The notes under the pieces: model-generated
Seen by the model: only the letters and a program-made list of their open reading frames with translations
What the model was told of the DNA's origin: nothing
Database searches by the model: none
Position numbers and translations under genes: made by a program
Part shown: in pieces, positions 25,679 to 33,938 of the stretch
Position numbering within the stretch: position 1 is the first letter of the stretch
How the letters are laid out: every line of letters starts with the position of its first letter
Assembly: GCF_014649715.1 (NCBI RefSeq)
Contig: NZ_BMTO01000001.1
Span: 290,664 to 354,326, forward strand
From: Streptomyces lateritius
GTDB taxonomy: Bacteria; Actinomycetota; Actinomycetes; Streptomycetales; Streptomycetaceae
Reading direction: 5' to 3'
Length of the DNA: 63,663 nt

Positions 25679-26907
25679 ACCGGCACCACCGGTGCGGCGG
25701 CGGCCAGGCGCGGCTCGGTCACCGTCTGGCGCCACAGGATCCGGCAGGCGGAGAGCGAGGCGGCCACGAGCAGACCGTTCCTGACGAACAGCAGTGCCAT
25801 GCCCAGCGGATCGCTCTCCGTCACGTGCGAGAACCACACCGGGAACTCGAACTGCGTCACCGCTGTCGCCCACACCACCAGGTGCGCCGGCCGGCGCATC
25901 CGGCCCGCCCGATAGGCGAGACAGACCGCGGCCAGGCCGACCAGCCAGATCATGTACTGAGGGCTGATCACCCGGCTCGTGGTGGTGAACAGCAGCACCG
26001 CCACGAAGGCCGCGTCCGCGGGCGTCGTGGTCGAGAAGGCACGGGCCCGGATCCGCCACACCAGCAGCCAGCCGAAGGCGGCCACGGTCAGGGCCATCGC
26101 CGCGGTGGAGACGGTGGAGACGTACGGGCCGAGGAACTCGATCGAGCCGTAGTTCATCCGCGCCTCGCCCTCCCAGCCGAAGTGCCGGGCCACGTGGAAG
26201 ACCAGCGCGCCCAGCGACTCGACCTCCGTGCCCCGGTCGCGCTGGAAGCCGAGGAAGGCCAGCGCCCCCGGCGCCGCGATCGTGCACAGCAGGAGCAGCC
26301 CGGCGGACGCGCTGGCCGCCGCCGACCATGAGCGGAAGGTGGCGCGCCCGCGCGGGGTGCCCACGAGCAGCAGCACCGGCCACACCTTCAGCATCGCGCC
26401 GAACCCGGCCAGGGCCCCGAGCACCCGCGGCCGGCTCAGCCCGGCCAGCAGGGCGGCCACGGCGACCGCCGTGACCATGAGGTCGTAGCGGGCGTACGCG
26501 GTCGGACCGAGCAGCGGCACGCCCGCGATCCAGATCCAGGCACCGCGCGAGGAACGGCCCGGGCGCTTCCCGGCGTACCGCAGCAGCCCGAAGACGAGCG
26601 CGTCGCAGAGGAAGGAGAGGACGAAGAAGGCGGCGGAGTAGCCGAGGAACGGCAGCAGGGCCGGGGCGAGGATCGCCAGGGCGGCGAGCGGCGGGTACTG
26701 CCAGGTCACGTCGTCCATGGGGTACGTGCCGGTCTTCAGGACCTCGTACCAGCCCTGGTAGATCTGCTCGATGTCACTGGTGACGTCGGGCCCCGGGACC
26801 GTGACGATCTTGAAGACGCACAGCAGGAGCACGATCCGGGTGAGACCCCAGAGAAGGAGGGGATTTCGTCTCGCGCGCTCGGCAGCCGTACCCAGTACGC
26901 CCGTCAT
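25642..26907 (-). CDS. GT87-type (GT-C) membrane mannosyltransferase
   Basis: The 421-residue polytopic protein has about ten membrane helices. The first extracytoplasmic loop has the acidic residues expected for GT-C catalysis (GPDVTSDIEQIYQGWYEVLK) and a WQYPPL segment typical of GT87 (DUF2029) enzymes. These use polyprenyl-phosphate mannose outside the membrane to elongate phosphatidylinositol mannosides or related glycans. The ATG at 26907 has GAGGTAGGA just upstream and is preferred over the ATG at 26922. The divergent neighbour is the PimB-type enzyme, which supports a shared role in mannolipid synthesis. Confidence 0.82.
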   Translation of the reverse strand: MTGVLGTAAERARRNPLLLWGLTRIVLLLCVFKIVTVPGPDVTSDIEQIYQGWYEVLKTGTYPMDDVTWQYPPLAALAILAPALLPFLGYSAAFFVLSFLCDALVFGLLRYAGKRPGRSSRGAWIWIAGVPLLGPTAYARYDLMVTAVAVAALLAGLSRPRVLGALAGFGAMLKVWPVLLLVGTPRGRATFRSWSAAASASAGLLLLCTIAAPGALAFLGFQRDRGTEVESLGALVFHVARHFGWEGEARMNYGSIEFLGPYVSTVSTAAMALTVAAFGWLLVWRIRARAFSTTTPADAAFVAVLLFTTTSRVISPQYMIWLVGLAAVCLAYRAGRMRRPAHLVVWATAVTQFEFPVWFSHVTESDPLGMALLFVRNGLLVAASLSACRILWRQTVTEPRLAAAAPVVPVQPERARSLPVA

Positions 26908-26962
26908 TCCTACCTCGTCCATCTCTGTCGGTCCGTCGGTCCGTCGGCCGCGGAGGGTGGTG

Positions 26963-26993
26963 TTGCCGGGCGGGGGGTGCGGTCACGTAGATT
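26963..26993 (+). promoter_or_regulatory. Promoter giving a leaderless pimB transcript
   Basis: TTGCCG (26963-26968) and TAGATT (26988-26993) are spaced by 19 bases. The -10 ends eight bases before the ATG at 27002, so transcription should start at or next to the start codon, and no ribosome-binding site is present. Confidence 0.5.
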
Positions 26994-27001
26994 CGGCGAC
27001 G

Positions 27002-28144
27002 ATGCACAAGACCCTGATCGTAACCAACGACTTCCCGCCACGTCCCGGTGGAATCCAGGCGTTCCTGCACAACATGGCGCTGCGCCTGGATCCCGAGCGG
27101 GTCGTGGTCTACGCCTCCACGTGGAAGCGCGGCCGGGAGGGTATCGAGGCGACTGCCGCGTTCGACGCCGAACAGCCTTTCACGGTCGTGCGGGACCGCA
27201 CCACCATGTTGCTGCCAACTCCTCGGGTCACCGCGCGGGCGGTCGGGCTGCTGCGGGAACACGGCTGCGAGTCGGTCTGGTTCGGGGCGGCCGCCCCGCT
27301 GGGCCTGATGGCGCCCGCCCTGCGCGGGGCCGGGGCGCGCCGCCTGGTGGCGACCACGCACGGGCACGAGGCGGGGTGGGCGCAACTGCCCGGCTCCCGA
27401 CAGCTGTTGCGGCGGATCGGCGAAGGCACGGACACCCTCACGTACCTGGGCGAGTACACGCGCTCGCGGATCGCGGCGGCGCTCACGCCGGCCGCGGCCG
27501 GGCGCATGGAGCAGCTTCCGCCGGGCGTCGACGAGAAGACCTTCCACCCGGGCTCCGGCGGCGAGGCGGTACGGGAACGGCTCGGGCTCACCGACCGGCC
27601 GGTGGTGGTGTGCGTCTCGCGGCTCGTCCCCCGCAAGGGCCAGGACACGCTGATCCGGGCGATGCCGGCGATCCTGCGGCGGGTGCCGGACGCGGTGCTC
27701 CTGATCGTCGGTGGCGGCCCCTACGAGAAGGACCTGCGGCTCCTCGCGGCGACGACGGGAGTGGCCGAATCTGTACGGTTCACCGGCGCGGTGCCGTGGG
27801 CGGAGCTGCCGGCCCACTACGGCGCCGGCGACGTCTTCGCCATGCCCTGCCGCACCCGCCGCGGCGGCCTCGACGTCGAGGGCCTCGGCATCGTCTACCT
27901 GGAGGCCTCGGCCACCGGCCTCCCGGTCGTCGCCGGCGACTCGGGCGGCGCCCCGGACGCGGTCCTGGACGGCGAGACGGGCTGGGTCGTCCGCGGCGAA
28001 GTCCCCGAGGATTCGGCGGACCGGATCACCACCCTGCTCCTCGACCCGGCCCTCCGGCGCCGCATGGGCGACCGGGGCCGCGCCTGGGTCGAGGAGCGCT
28101 GGCGCTGGGACCTCCTCGCGGAGCGCCTGAAGGCCCTGCTGTAG
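27002..28144 (+). CDS. pimB: GT4 glycosyltransferase, PimB-type mannosyltransferase
   Basis: The 380-residue protein is a GT-B fold enzyme. The N-terminal domain starts MHKTLIVTNDFPPRPGGIQA, whose PRxGGIQ loop binds the acceptor. The C-terminal domain has VCVSRLVPRKGQDTLIRA and the nucleotide-sugar E-x7-E segment in DVEGLGIVYLEASATGLPV. It would add mannose from GDP-mannose to phosphatidylinositol monomannoside on the inner membrane face. M. tuberculosis pimB (Rv2188c) has the same neighbour, an acyl-CoA ligase, which supports the call. ATG at 27002; a -10 box close upstream implies a leaderless message. Confidence 0.87.
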   Translation: MHKTLIVTNDFPPRPGGIQAFLHNMALRLDPERVVVYASTWKRGREGIEATAAFDAEQPFTVVRDRTTMLLPTPRVTARAVGLLREHGCESVWFGAAAPLGLMAPALRGAGARRLVATTHGHEAGWAQLPGSRQLLRRIGEGTDTLTYLGEYTRSRIAAALTPAAAGRMEQLPPGVDEKTFHPGSGGEAVRERLGLTDRPVVVCVSRLVPRKGQDTLIRAMPAILRRVPDAVLLIVGGGPYEKDLRLLAATTGVAESVRFTGAVPWAELPAHYGAGDVFAMPCRTRRGGLDVEGLGIVYLEASATGLPVVAGDSGGAPDAVLDGETGWVVRGEVPEDSADRITTLLLDPALRRRMGDRGRAWVEERWRWDLLAERLKALL

Positions 28145-28646
28145 GGCAGTGCCCCCGCCGCCGGGGGCCCACACGGCCCCGCGGCGCGAGGACGGGACGG
28201 ACTTCCCGGCGGGCGGAGGGTCGGCGGACGTGCGGACAGGGCGCCGGGTCCGCGCGGGCGGGGGTGCGCGGAGGCGTGGACGGGACGGGCTGCACCGCGG
28301 GCGAGGGTCCCGCAGACGCGTGGACGGGACGGGCTGCACCGCGGGCGAAGGTGCGCGGACGTGTGGACAGGACGGGGCCACACGCCGCGGAGGTCCCGCG
28401 GACGCGAGGGCGGGGCGGGCACTGCGCGTCTCAGGGCGTCTCCGGGCGTCTCCGGGCGTCTCTCGGCGCGGGGCGCCGGGGAAGCCCGGCCTTCCCGGCG
28501 GGAGCCGCTGGGAGCCCGCGTCCCGTCCTTTCCTGGGCGCGAGCCGTCGGAGGGGAGCGTCCCCACCATGAACGCGGAGAGGCCGCAGGCGCCCGTGCGC
28601 CTGCGGCCTCACCCGCGGTCGGCCGTGGGGGCCGGGCCCCCTCGCG
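28145..28646. repeat. GC-rich non-coding stretch with tandem repeats
   Basis: These 502 bases lie between the converging pimB and acyl-CoA ligase genes. A 31-base unit (starting GCGTGGACGGGACGGGCTGC) is repeated exactly at 28274-28304 and 28318-28348, with a 44-base period; looser copies lie on both sides. A second, 10-base unit (TCCGGGCGTC) repeats about three times at 28431-28465. A frame of 140 codons crosses the region but has a composition unlike any protein. The stretch ends with the hairpin at 28579-28610. Confidence 0.65.
28579..28610. terminator. Terminator hairpin between pimB and the acyl-CoA ligase gene
   Basis: GAGGCCGCAGGCGC (28579-28592) pairs perfectly with GCGCCTGCGGCCTC (28597-28610) around CCGT. 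It lies 37 bases downstream of the acyl-CoA ligase stop and probably ends that transcript. Confidence 0.65.
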
Positions 28647-30443
28647 CTACGCGCGGTAGATCGCCTCGATCTCGTCCGCGAAGTCCTTCGCCACCACGTT
28701 GCGCTTCAGCTTCAGCGACGGCGTGATGTGGCCGGCCTCCTCCGTGAACTGGGAGTTCAGGATCCGGAACTTCCGTACCGACTCCGCCTTCGACACCGCC
28801 GCGTTGCCGTCGTCCACCGCCCGCTGGACCTCCGCGAGCAGCTCCGCGTCATCCCGCAGCGACGCCGCCGTCGAGCCCGCCGGCTTGCCGTGCTCGGAGG
28901 CCCAGCGGCCCAGGAACTCCTCGTCCAGGGTGACCAGCGCGCCGACGAACGGCCGGCCGTCGCCCACCACCATGCACTCCGCGACCAGCGCGTGCGCCCG
29001 GATCCGGTCCTCGATGACCGCCGGGGCGACGTTCTTGCCGCCGGCCGTCACCAGGATCTCCTTCTTCCGGCCGGTGATCGCGAGGTAGCCGTCCTCGTCC
29101 AGCGTGCCGATGTCACCGGTGTGGAACCAGCCGTCGGCCAGCGCCTCCGCCGAAGCGGCCTCGTTCTTCCAGTAGCCGGTGAAGATGTGCTCGCCGTGCA
29201 GCAGCACCTCGCCGTCGTCGGCGATCCGCACCACCGAGCCCGGCAGCGGCTGCCCGACCGTGCCGATCTTCTGCCGGTCCCACGGGTTGAACGCCGTCGC
29301 GGCGCAGGACTCCGTCAGGCCGTAGCCCTCCAGGACGGTGAAGCCGATGCCGCGGAAGAAGTGGCCCAGCCGCTCGCCCAGCGGCGCACCGCCCGAGATC
29401 GCGTACTCGCCCCGCCCGCCGAGGACCGCGCGCAGCTTGGAGAAGACCAGCTTGTCGAAGACCTTGTGCTTGATCTTCAGCCCCAGGGACGGACCCTGCG
29501 GCGTGCCGATCGCCCGGCTGTACGCGATCGCCGTGTGCGCCGCCTTGTCGAAGATCTTGCCCTTGCCGTCCGCCTGCGCCTTCGCGCGGGCCGAGTTGTA
29601 GACCTTCTCGAAGACGCGCGGCACACCGAGGATCAGCGTCGGCCGGAACGAGGCCAGCTCGTCGGTGAGGTTCTTGATGTCCGGCACGCAGCCCAGCTTG
29701 ATCGGCGCCATCACGGACGCGACCTCGACCAGCCGCCCGAAGACGTGGGCCGCGGGCAGGAAGAGCAGGACCGAGCACTCGCCCGTGCGGAACAGCGGCT
29801 TGAGCCGCTCCACCACGTTGCCGCACTCCGCGAAGAACGCGCGGTGCGTCAGCACACAGCCCTTGGGCCGGCCCGTGGTGCCGGAGGTGTACACGATCGT
29901 CGCCGGGTCGTCCGCGTGCGCCGCCGACATCCGCTCGTCGAGCAGCTCGTCGGAGACGTCCGCGCCGGTGGCGGTGAGCTGGGCGACCGCATCGCCCTCG
30001 ATCTGCCAGACGCCCTTCAGCTCCGGCAGGTTCTCCCGTACCGACTCCACCGACTCCTGGTGGGCCGCGGACTCGACGAGGACGAGCGAGGCGCCCGAGT
30101 CCCCGAGGATCCACTGGATCTGCTCCGGCGAGCTGGTCTCGTACACCGGTACGGTGACCGCGCCCGCGCTCCAGATCGCGAAGTCGAGGAGCACCCACTC
30201 GTAACGGGTCCGGGACAGCAGCGCCACCCGGTCACCCGGTTCCACACCGGCGGCGATCAGCCCCTTCGCGACCCCGCGGACCTCGGCGAGGAACTGCCGG
30301 GCGGTGACGTCCGTCCAGACGCCGGCCACCTTGCGCCCCATCACGGCGACATCTGGGTGCTGAGACGCGTTGCGGCGGATGAGATCCGTCAGATTGCCGT
30401 CCGTGGGGACCTCGTACAGGGCCGGAAGGCTGAACTCGCGCAA
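28647..30443 (-). CDS. Long-chain fatty acid-CoA ligase (AMP-forming)
   Basis: The 598-residue enzyme activates fatty acids to acyl-CoA through an acyl-adenylate. The AMP-binding loop TIVYTSGTTGRPKGCVLTH, the YGLTESCA segment, DGWFHTGDIG and the C-terminal GRKKEILVTAGGKN are all intact. It matches the FadD15 group found next to pimB in mycobacteria (family knowledge). Start: ATG at 30443, preceded by GAGGAGCAGC. It is divergent from the metallophosphoesterase across 256 bases. Confidence 0.93.
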   Translation of the reverse strand: MREFSLPALYEVPTDGNLTDLIRRNASQHPDVAVMGRKVAGVWTDVTARQFLAEVRGVAKGLIAAGVEPGDRVALLSRTRYEWVLLDFAIWSAGAVTVPVYETSSPEQIQWILGDSGASLVLVESAAHQESVESVRENLPELKGVWQIEGDAVAQLTATGADVSDELLDERMSAAHADDPATIVYTSGTTGRPKGCVLTHRAFFAECGNVVERLKPLFRTGECSVLLFLPAAHVFGRLVEVASVMAPIKLGCVPDIKNLTDELASFRPTLILGVPRVFEKVYNSARAKAQADGKGKIFDKAAHTAIAYSRAIGTPQGPSLGLKIKHKVFDKLVFSKLRAVLGGRGEYAISGGAPLGERLGHFFRGIGFTVLEGYGLTESCAATAFNPWDRQKIGTVGQPLPGSVVRIADDGEVLLHGEHIFTGYWKNEAASAEALADGWFHTGDIGTLDEDGYLAITGRKKEILVTAGGKNVAPAVIEDRIRAHALVAECMVVGDGRPFVGALVTLDEEFLGRWASEHGKPAGSTAASLRDDAELLAEVQRAVDDGNAAVSKAESVRKFRILNSQFTEEAGHITPSLKLKRNVVAKDFADEIEAIYRA

Positions 30444-30699
30444 GACTGCTGCTCCTCATCGGGCGCCGGCGCCACGGCTCTGTGTGATGCACCGGTGCGG
30501 TCCAAGATCGGGCAGGTGCTCAGTGGGGGTGAGCACGACTGGACTGCCCGGACGTTACCCACCAGTACTCGGTTCCCGATAGGGGGTCCTGGCCAGATGT
30601 TCTGTGCGTCACACGTGCGTGGCGGTGCTTCGCGCACAGTAGTCCACAGCTTCGCGGACCCGGAAGTAACCGCAGGTCCGACGCCCTAGGCTGAGCCGT

Positions 30700-31467
30700 A
30701 TGAGGATCAACGTGGTCAGCGACGTGCACGGCAACACCGCCGCTCTCGCCAAGGCGGGGCAAGGTGCGGACGCCCTCATCTGCCTCGGCGACCTGGTGCT
30801 CTTCCTGGACTACGCCGACCACAGCCGCGGCATCTTCCCCGACCTCTTCGGGGTCGAGAACGCCGACCTGATCGTGGAACTGCGCACCGCGCGCCGCTTC
30901 GACGACGCCCGCGAGCTGGGCCGACGGCTCTGGTCCGAGCTGGAGGTCGACCGGGACACGGCCATCGAGTCCGCCGTGCGACGCCAGTACGCCGAGCTCT
31001 TCGCGGCCTTCCCGACGCCCACCTTCGCCACCTACGGGAACGTCGACATCCCCGCTCTCTGGCCGGAGTACGCGGGCCCGGGGACCACCGTCCTCGACGG
31101 CGAGCGGATCGAGATCGGGGGCCGCGTCTTCGGCTTCGTGGGCGGCGGCCTGCGCACGCCCATGCGCACGCCTTACGAGATCTCCGACGAGGAGTACGCG
31201 GCGAAGGTCGAGGCCCTCGGCGAGGTCGACGTCCTGTGCAGCCACATCCCGCCGGACGTGCCGGACCTGACCTACGACACGGTGGCGCGGCGCTTCGAAC
31301 GCGGCAGCCGGGCCCTGCTCGACGCGATCCGGCGCACCCGCCCCCGGTACGCCCTCTTCGGCCACGTCCACCAGCCCCTGGCACGGCGGATGCGCATCGG
31401 AGCGACGGAGTGCGTGAACGTGGGGCACTTCGCGGCGACGGGCCGGCCCTGGTCGCTGGAGTGGTGA
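30700..31467 (+). CDS. Calcineurin-like metallophosphoesterase
   Basis: The 255-residue protein has the metallophosphoesterase motifs in order: DVHGN (about residues 8-12), CLGDLV (about 28-33), YGNVD (near 109), SHIPPD (near 180) and FGHVHQP (near 219). These bind two metal ions at the active site. Substrate unknown: nucleotides, phosphodiesters and phosphoproteins are all possible. ATG at 30700; the start has a weak ribosome site only. It is followed by the SRPBCC gene 97 bases on. Confidence 0.88.
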   Translation: MRINVVSDVHGNTAALAKAGQGADALICLGDLVLFLDYADHSRGIFPDLFGVENADLIVELRTARRFDDARELGRRLWSELEVDRDTAIESAVRRQYAELFAAFPTPTFATYGNVDIPALWPEYAGPGTTVLDGERIEIGGRVFGFVGGGLRTPMRTPYEISDEEYAAKVEALGEVDVLCSHIPPDVPDLTYDTVARRFERGSRALLDAIRRTRPRYALFGHVHQPLARRMRIGATECVNVGHFAATGRPWSLEW

Positions 31468-31564
31468 GGGGTGCGGGGCGGCCTCCGGGGGCGCGATAGC
31501 CTTCGGTCGGCACGGTTCGTGCCCTTCGACTTCCGCCGGACCGCACAGTGGAGGAACCACAGCG

Positions 31565-32008
31565 ATGGCCGAACACACCAGCTCGAGCATCACCATCGAG
31601 GCGGCACCGGCCGACGTCATGGCTGTGATCGCCGACTTCGCCCGCTACCCCGAGTGGACCGGCGAGGTGAAGGAGGCCGAGGTCCTGGAGAAGGACGCGG
31701 CCGGCCGCGCGGAGAAGGTGCGGCTGCTGCTCGATGCGGGCGCCATCAAGGACGACCACACCCTCGCGTACACCTGGACCGGTGACGACGAGGTCAGCTG
31801 GACCCTCGTGAAGTCCCAGATGCTGCGTGCCCTGGACGGCTCGTACCGCCTGAGCCCGGCCGCCGGCGGTGCCCGCACCGAGGTGACGTACCAGCTGACC
31901 GTCGACGTCAAGATCCCCATGCTGGGCATGATCAAGCGCAAGGCGGAAAAGGTCATCATCGACCGCGCCCTGGCAGGCCTGAAGAAGCGCGTCGAGTCCG
32001 GCGCGTAA
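31565..32008 (+). CDS. SRPBCC (START-like) lipid- or polyketide-binding protein
   Basis: The 147-residue protein is a compact SRPBCC fold: SSITIEAAPADVMAVIADF at the start, a curved beta sheet through the middle and a long C-terminal helix (VIIDRALAGLKKRVES). It resembles the Polyketide_cyc2 group, which forms a deep hydrophobic pocket. Ligand unknown; a lipid is likely given the mannolipid and acyl-CoA genes nearby. ATG at 31565, preceded by GGAGGAACCAC. The M. tuberculosis counterpart would be Rv2185c. Confidence 0.85.
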   Translation: MAEHTSSSITIEAAPADVMAVIADFARYPEWTGEVKEAEVLEKDAAGRAEKVRLLLDAGAIKDDHTLAYTWTGDDEVSWTLVKSQMLRALDGSYRLSPAAGGARTEVTYQLTVDVKIPMLGMIKRKAEKVIIDRALAGLKKRVESGA

Positions 32009-32058
32009 GGCGCTCGCCCACCGCACTCCCGTTGTGGGCAGTCGTCCCGCAGGGCGAC

Positions 32059-32094
32059 GGGGGTCCCCCGGACGGAGTCCGGGGGAGGGTGGGC
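32059..32094 (+). repeat. Streptomyces-type GC-rich hairpin repeat
   Basis: CCCCCGGAC (32065-32073) pairs with GTCCGGGGG (32077-32085), and AGGGTGGGCAC follows. It resembles dispersed hairpin repeats that I recall from Streptomyces intergenic regions. It lies between the SRPBCC and ArsA-like genes. Confidence 0.5.
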
Positions 32095-32189
32095 ACAGGG
32101 ACGGCGCCCTTGCCGGGCTCGGCTCCCGGTCCGTACGGGCACCACGGGTGCGGCGCGGACGTGCGTGAGCGGGCGGTAGCGTCACCACC

Positions 32190-33326
32190 ATGCGGATCAT
32201 CCTTGTCACCGGTCCCGGCGGCGCCGGACGCACCACCGTCGCCTCGGCCACCGCGCTCGCCGAGGCGCGGGCCGGGCGCCGGGTCCTGCTGGTCTCGGCG
32301 GAGGCCGACCCCCTCCTGAGCGAGGGCCTCCGGATCCTCCGCCCCGACCCCGGCGCCGATTTCCGGCGCGAGTTCCTCGCCCTCCAGGCGCGCTCCGCCA
32401 CCGCCCTCGACCTCCTCGGCGCCACCCCGCTCGAGGACGCCGAGCTCACCGAACTCCCCGGCAGCGGGCAGTTCGCCCTCCTCCGCGCGGTGCGCGACGC
32501 CGCCGGCGGCGACCGCGACCTCGTCGTCGTCGACATGCCGCCGCTCCACGAGGCCCTCGCCGTCCTCGCGCTTCCCGCCCAGCTCCGCCGCTACCTGCGC
32601 CGCCTCCTGCCCCCCGAGCGGCAGGCCGCCCGCGCCCTGCGCCCGATGCTCGCCCAGCTGGCCGGGGTCCCCATGCCCGCGCAGTGGCTGTACGAGACCA
32701 CCGCCCGCTGGGAGGCCGAGCTGGCCGCCGTCCAGGCCGTGATCGACGCCCCGGCCACCAGCGTCCGCCTCGTCGTCGAACCGGGCCGGACGGCCGTCGA
32801 CACCCTGCGCACCGTCCGGCTCGGCCTCGCGCTCCAAGGCCTCGCCCTCGACCTGGTCGTCGCCAACCGGGTGCTCCCCGCCGGCTCCCCGGACCCCTGG
32901 TTCGCCGCGCTGACCGCCGAGCAGCACACGTACCTGGAGCAGCTCCGCACCGAGCACGCCGGCACCGTCCACGCGCTGCCGCACCTCGGTCGCGCCCCCC
33001 GTGGCGTGGACGACCTCGACCTGCTCGCCGTCGAGGTGGGCCCGCCGGCCGCCGCGCCCGACCGGACCGTCGAGGACCGCCGCGCCGAGGACGGCATCCT
33101 CGTCTGGCACCTGCCCCTGCCCGGCGCGGTCAAGGAGGAACTCTCCCTCGTACGGCGGGGGGAAGAACTCCTCCTCGAGGTCGGCCCGTTCCGCCGCGCC
33201 GTCGCGCTGCCGCCCGCCCTGCGCCGCTGCACCGTCTCCGGCGCCGGTCTCGTCGACGGCGACCTACGGGTCCGCTTCACCCCGGATCCCGGACTCTGGC
33301 CGAAGACGACGCAACGGACTCCCTGA
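32190..33326 (+). CDS. ArsA/GET3-like ATPase with a lysine-less P-loop
   Basis: The 378-residue protein has the layout of an ArsA/Get3-family ATPase: an N-terminal P-loop, LLVSAEADPLLSEGL in place of the A-loop, VVVDMPPLHEALAVLALP in the switch region, and a C-terminal ArsA_HSP20-like beta domain (from about residue 310). The P-loop reads TGPGGAGRTTVAS, where both lysines of the deviant Walker A (GKGGxGKT) are replaced, the second by arginine. ATP hydrolysis is therefore uncertain. The gene corresponds in position to Rv2184c. ATG at 32190. Confidence 0.8.
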   Translation: MRIILVTGPGGAGRTTVASATALAEARAGRRVLLVSAEADPLLSEGLRILRPDPGADFRREFLALQARSATALDLLGATPLEDAELTELPGSGQFALLRAVRDAAGGDRDLVVVDMPPLHEALAVLALPAQLRRYLRRLLPPERQAARALRPMLAQLAGVPMPAQWLYETTARWEAELAAVQAVIDAPATSVRLVVEPGRTAVDTLRTVRLGLALQGLALDLVVANRVLPAGSPDPWFAALTAEQHTYLEQLRTEHAGTVHALPHLGRAPRGVDDLDLLAVEVGPPAAAPDRTVEDRRAEDGILVWHLPLPGAVKEELSLVRRGEELLLEVGPFRRAVALPPALRRCTVSGAGLVDGDLRVRFTPDPGLWPKTTQRTP

Positions 33327-33351
33327 CGGCGTGTACCGTCGACGGTATAAG
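33323..33351 (+). promoter_or_regulatory. Promoter with embedded palindrome upstream of the DUF5304-type gene and glkA
   Basis: CTGACG (33323-33328), a 17-base spacer and TATAAG (33346-33351) form a plausible promoter. The perfect 14-base palindrome TACCGTCGACGGTA (33334-33347) fills the spacer and touches the -10, as a repressor operator would. AAGGAG lies at 33356-33361, ahead of the ATG at 33369. Confidence 0.55.
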
Positions 33352-33368
33352 CCCGTAAGGAGTACGCC

Positions 33369-33872
33369 ATGAGCGATTCGGATGCCTGGGCCAAGGCGTG
33401 CGCCGAGGACCTGGAAGCGGAGAGGGCCCGTCACCGCGCCCGCGCCGGGGCGGAGCCCGGGTCGGCCGCCGAGGAGTTCCGCAAGCTCTTCGACGCCGTC
33501 GCCGACAAGGTCTCCTCGCTGCGGAGCCCGCTGACGGGCCTGGCCGCCCAGGGCGCCGTGCAGCAGACCGTCCAGCAGCTCGTCAGCCAGGCGAAGGCCG
33601 CCGTCGAGCCGGTCGTCGAGCGCAACCCGCAGGTCTTCGACCACCTGGCGGCGGCGGGCAACGAGCTGCTCGCCGCGTACCGCTCGGCGGTCGAGGCCCA
33701 CGAGACGCGCTGGACCCGCGAGGACGACCGCCAGAAGGAGCACCTCCGCAAGGAAGACCTCCGCAAGGGCGACCTCGGCGAGGAGGACCTCGGCAGGGAA
33801 GACCCGCGTGAGGACGGTCCGCGCGGGGGCGACGAAGGCACCGGAACCGGGCAGCACATCGACCTGGACTGA
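33369..33872 (+). CDS. DUF5304-type acidic protein upstream of glkA (SCO2127-like)
   Basis: The 167-residue protein has a helical N-terminal two-thirds (about 1-115) and a charged C-terminal tail of five-residue repeats of the form DLRKE/DLGEE (about 118-145). It has no signal peptide or membrane segment. I recall that the S. coelicolor gene at this position, SCO2127, affects glucose uptake and glucokinase expression; I have not checked the equivalence. It sits 66 bases ahead of glkA, probably in one transcript. ATG at 33369 behind AAGGAG. Confidence 0.75.
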   Translation: MSDSDAWAKACAEDLEAERARHRARAGAEPGSAAEEFRKLFDAVADKVSSLRSPLTGLAAQGAVQQTVQQLVSQAKAAVEPVVERNPQVFDHLAAAGNELLAAYRSAVEAHETRWTREDDRQKEHLRKEDLRKGDLGEEDLGREDPREDGPRGGDEGTGTGQHIDLD

Positions 33873-33938
33873 CCGGGCGGGTCGTCCCCCTCGGGTACGG
33901 TGGGCCGTAGCGGGGCTCGACCGAAAACTGAGGGACAC

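Noticed and set aside
28149..28571. 140-codon open frame downstream of pimB
   Set aside because: It lies in repeats, is dominated by Gly, Arg and Ala, and has no start signal or family similarity.
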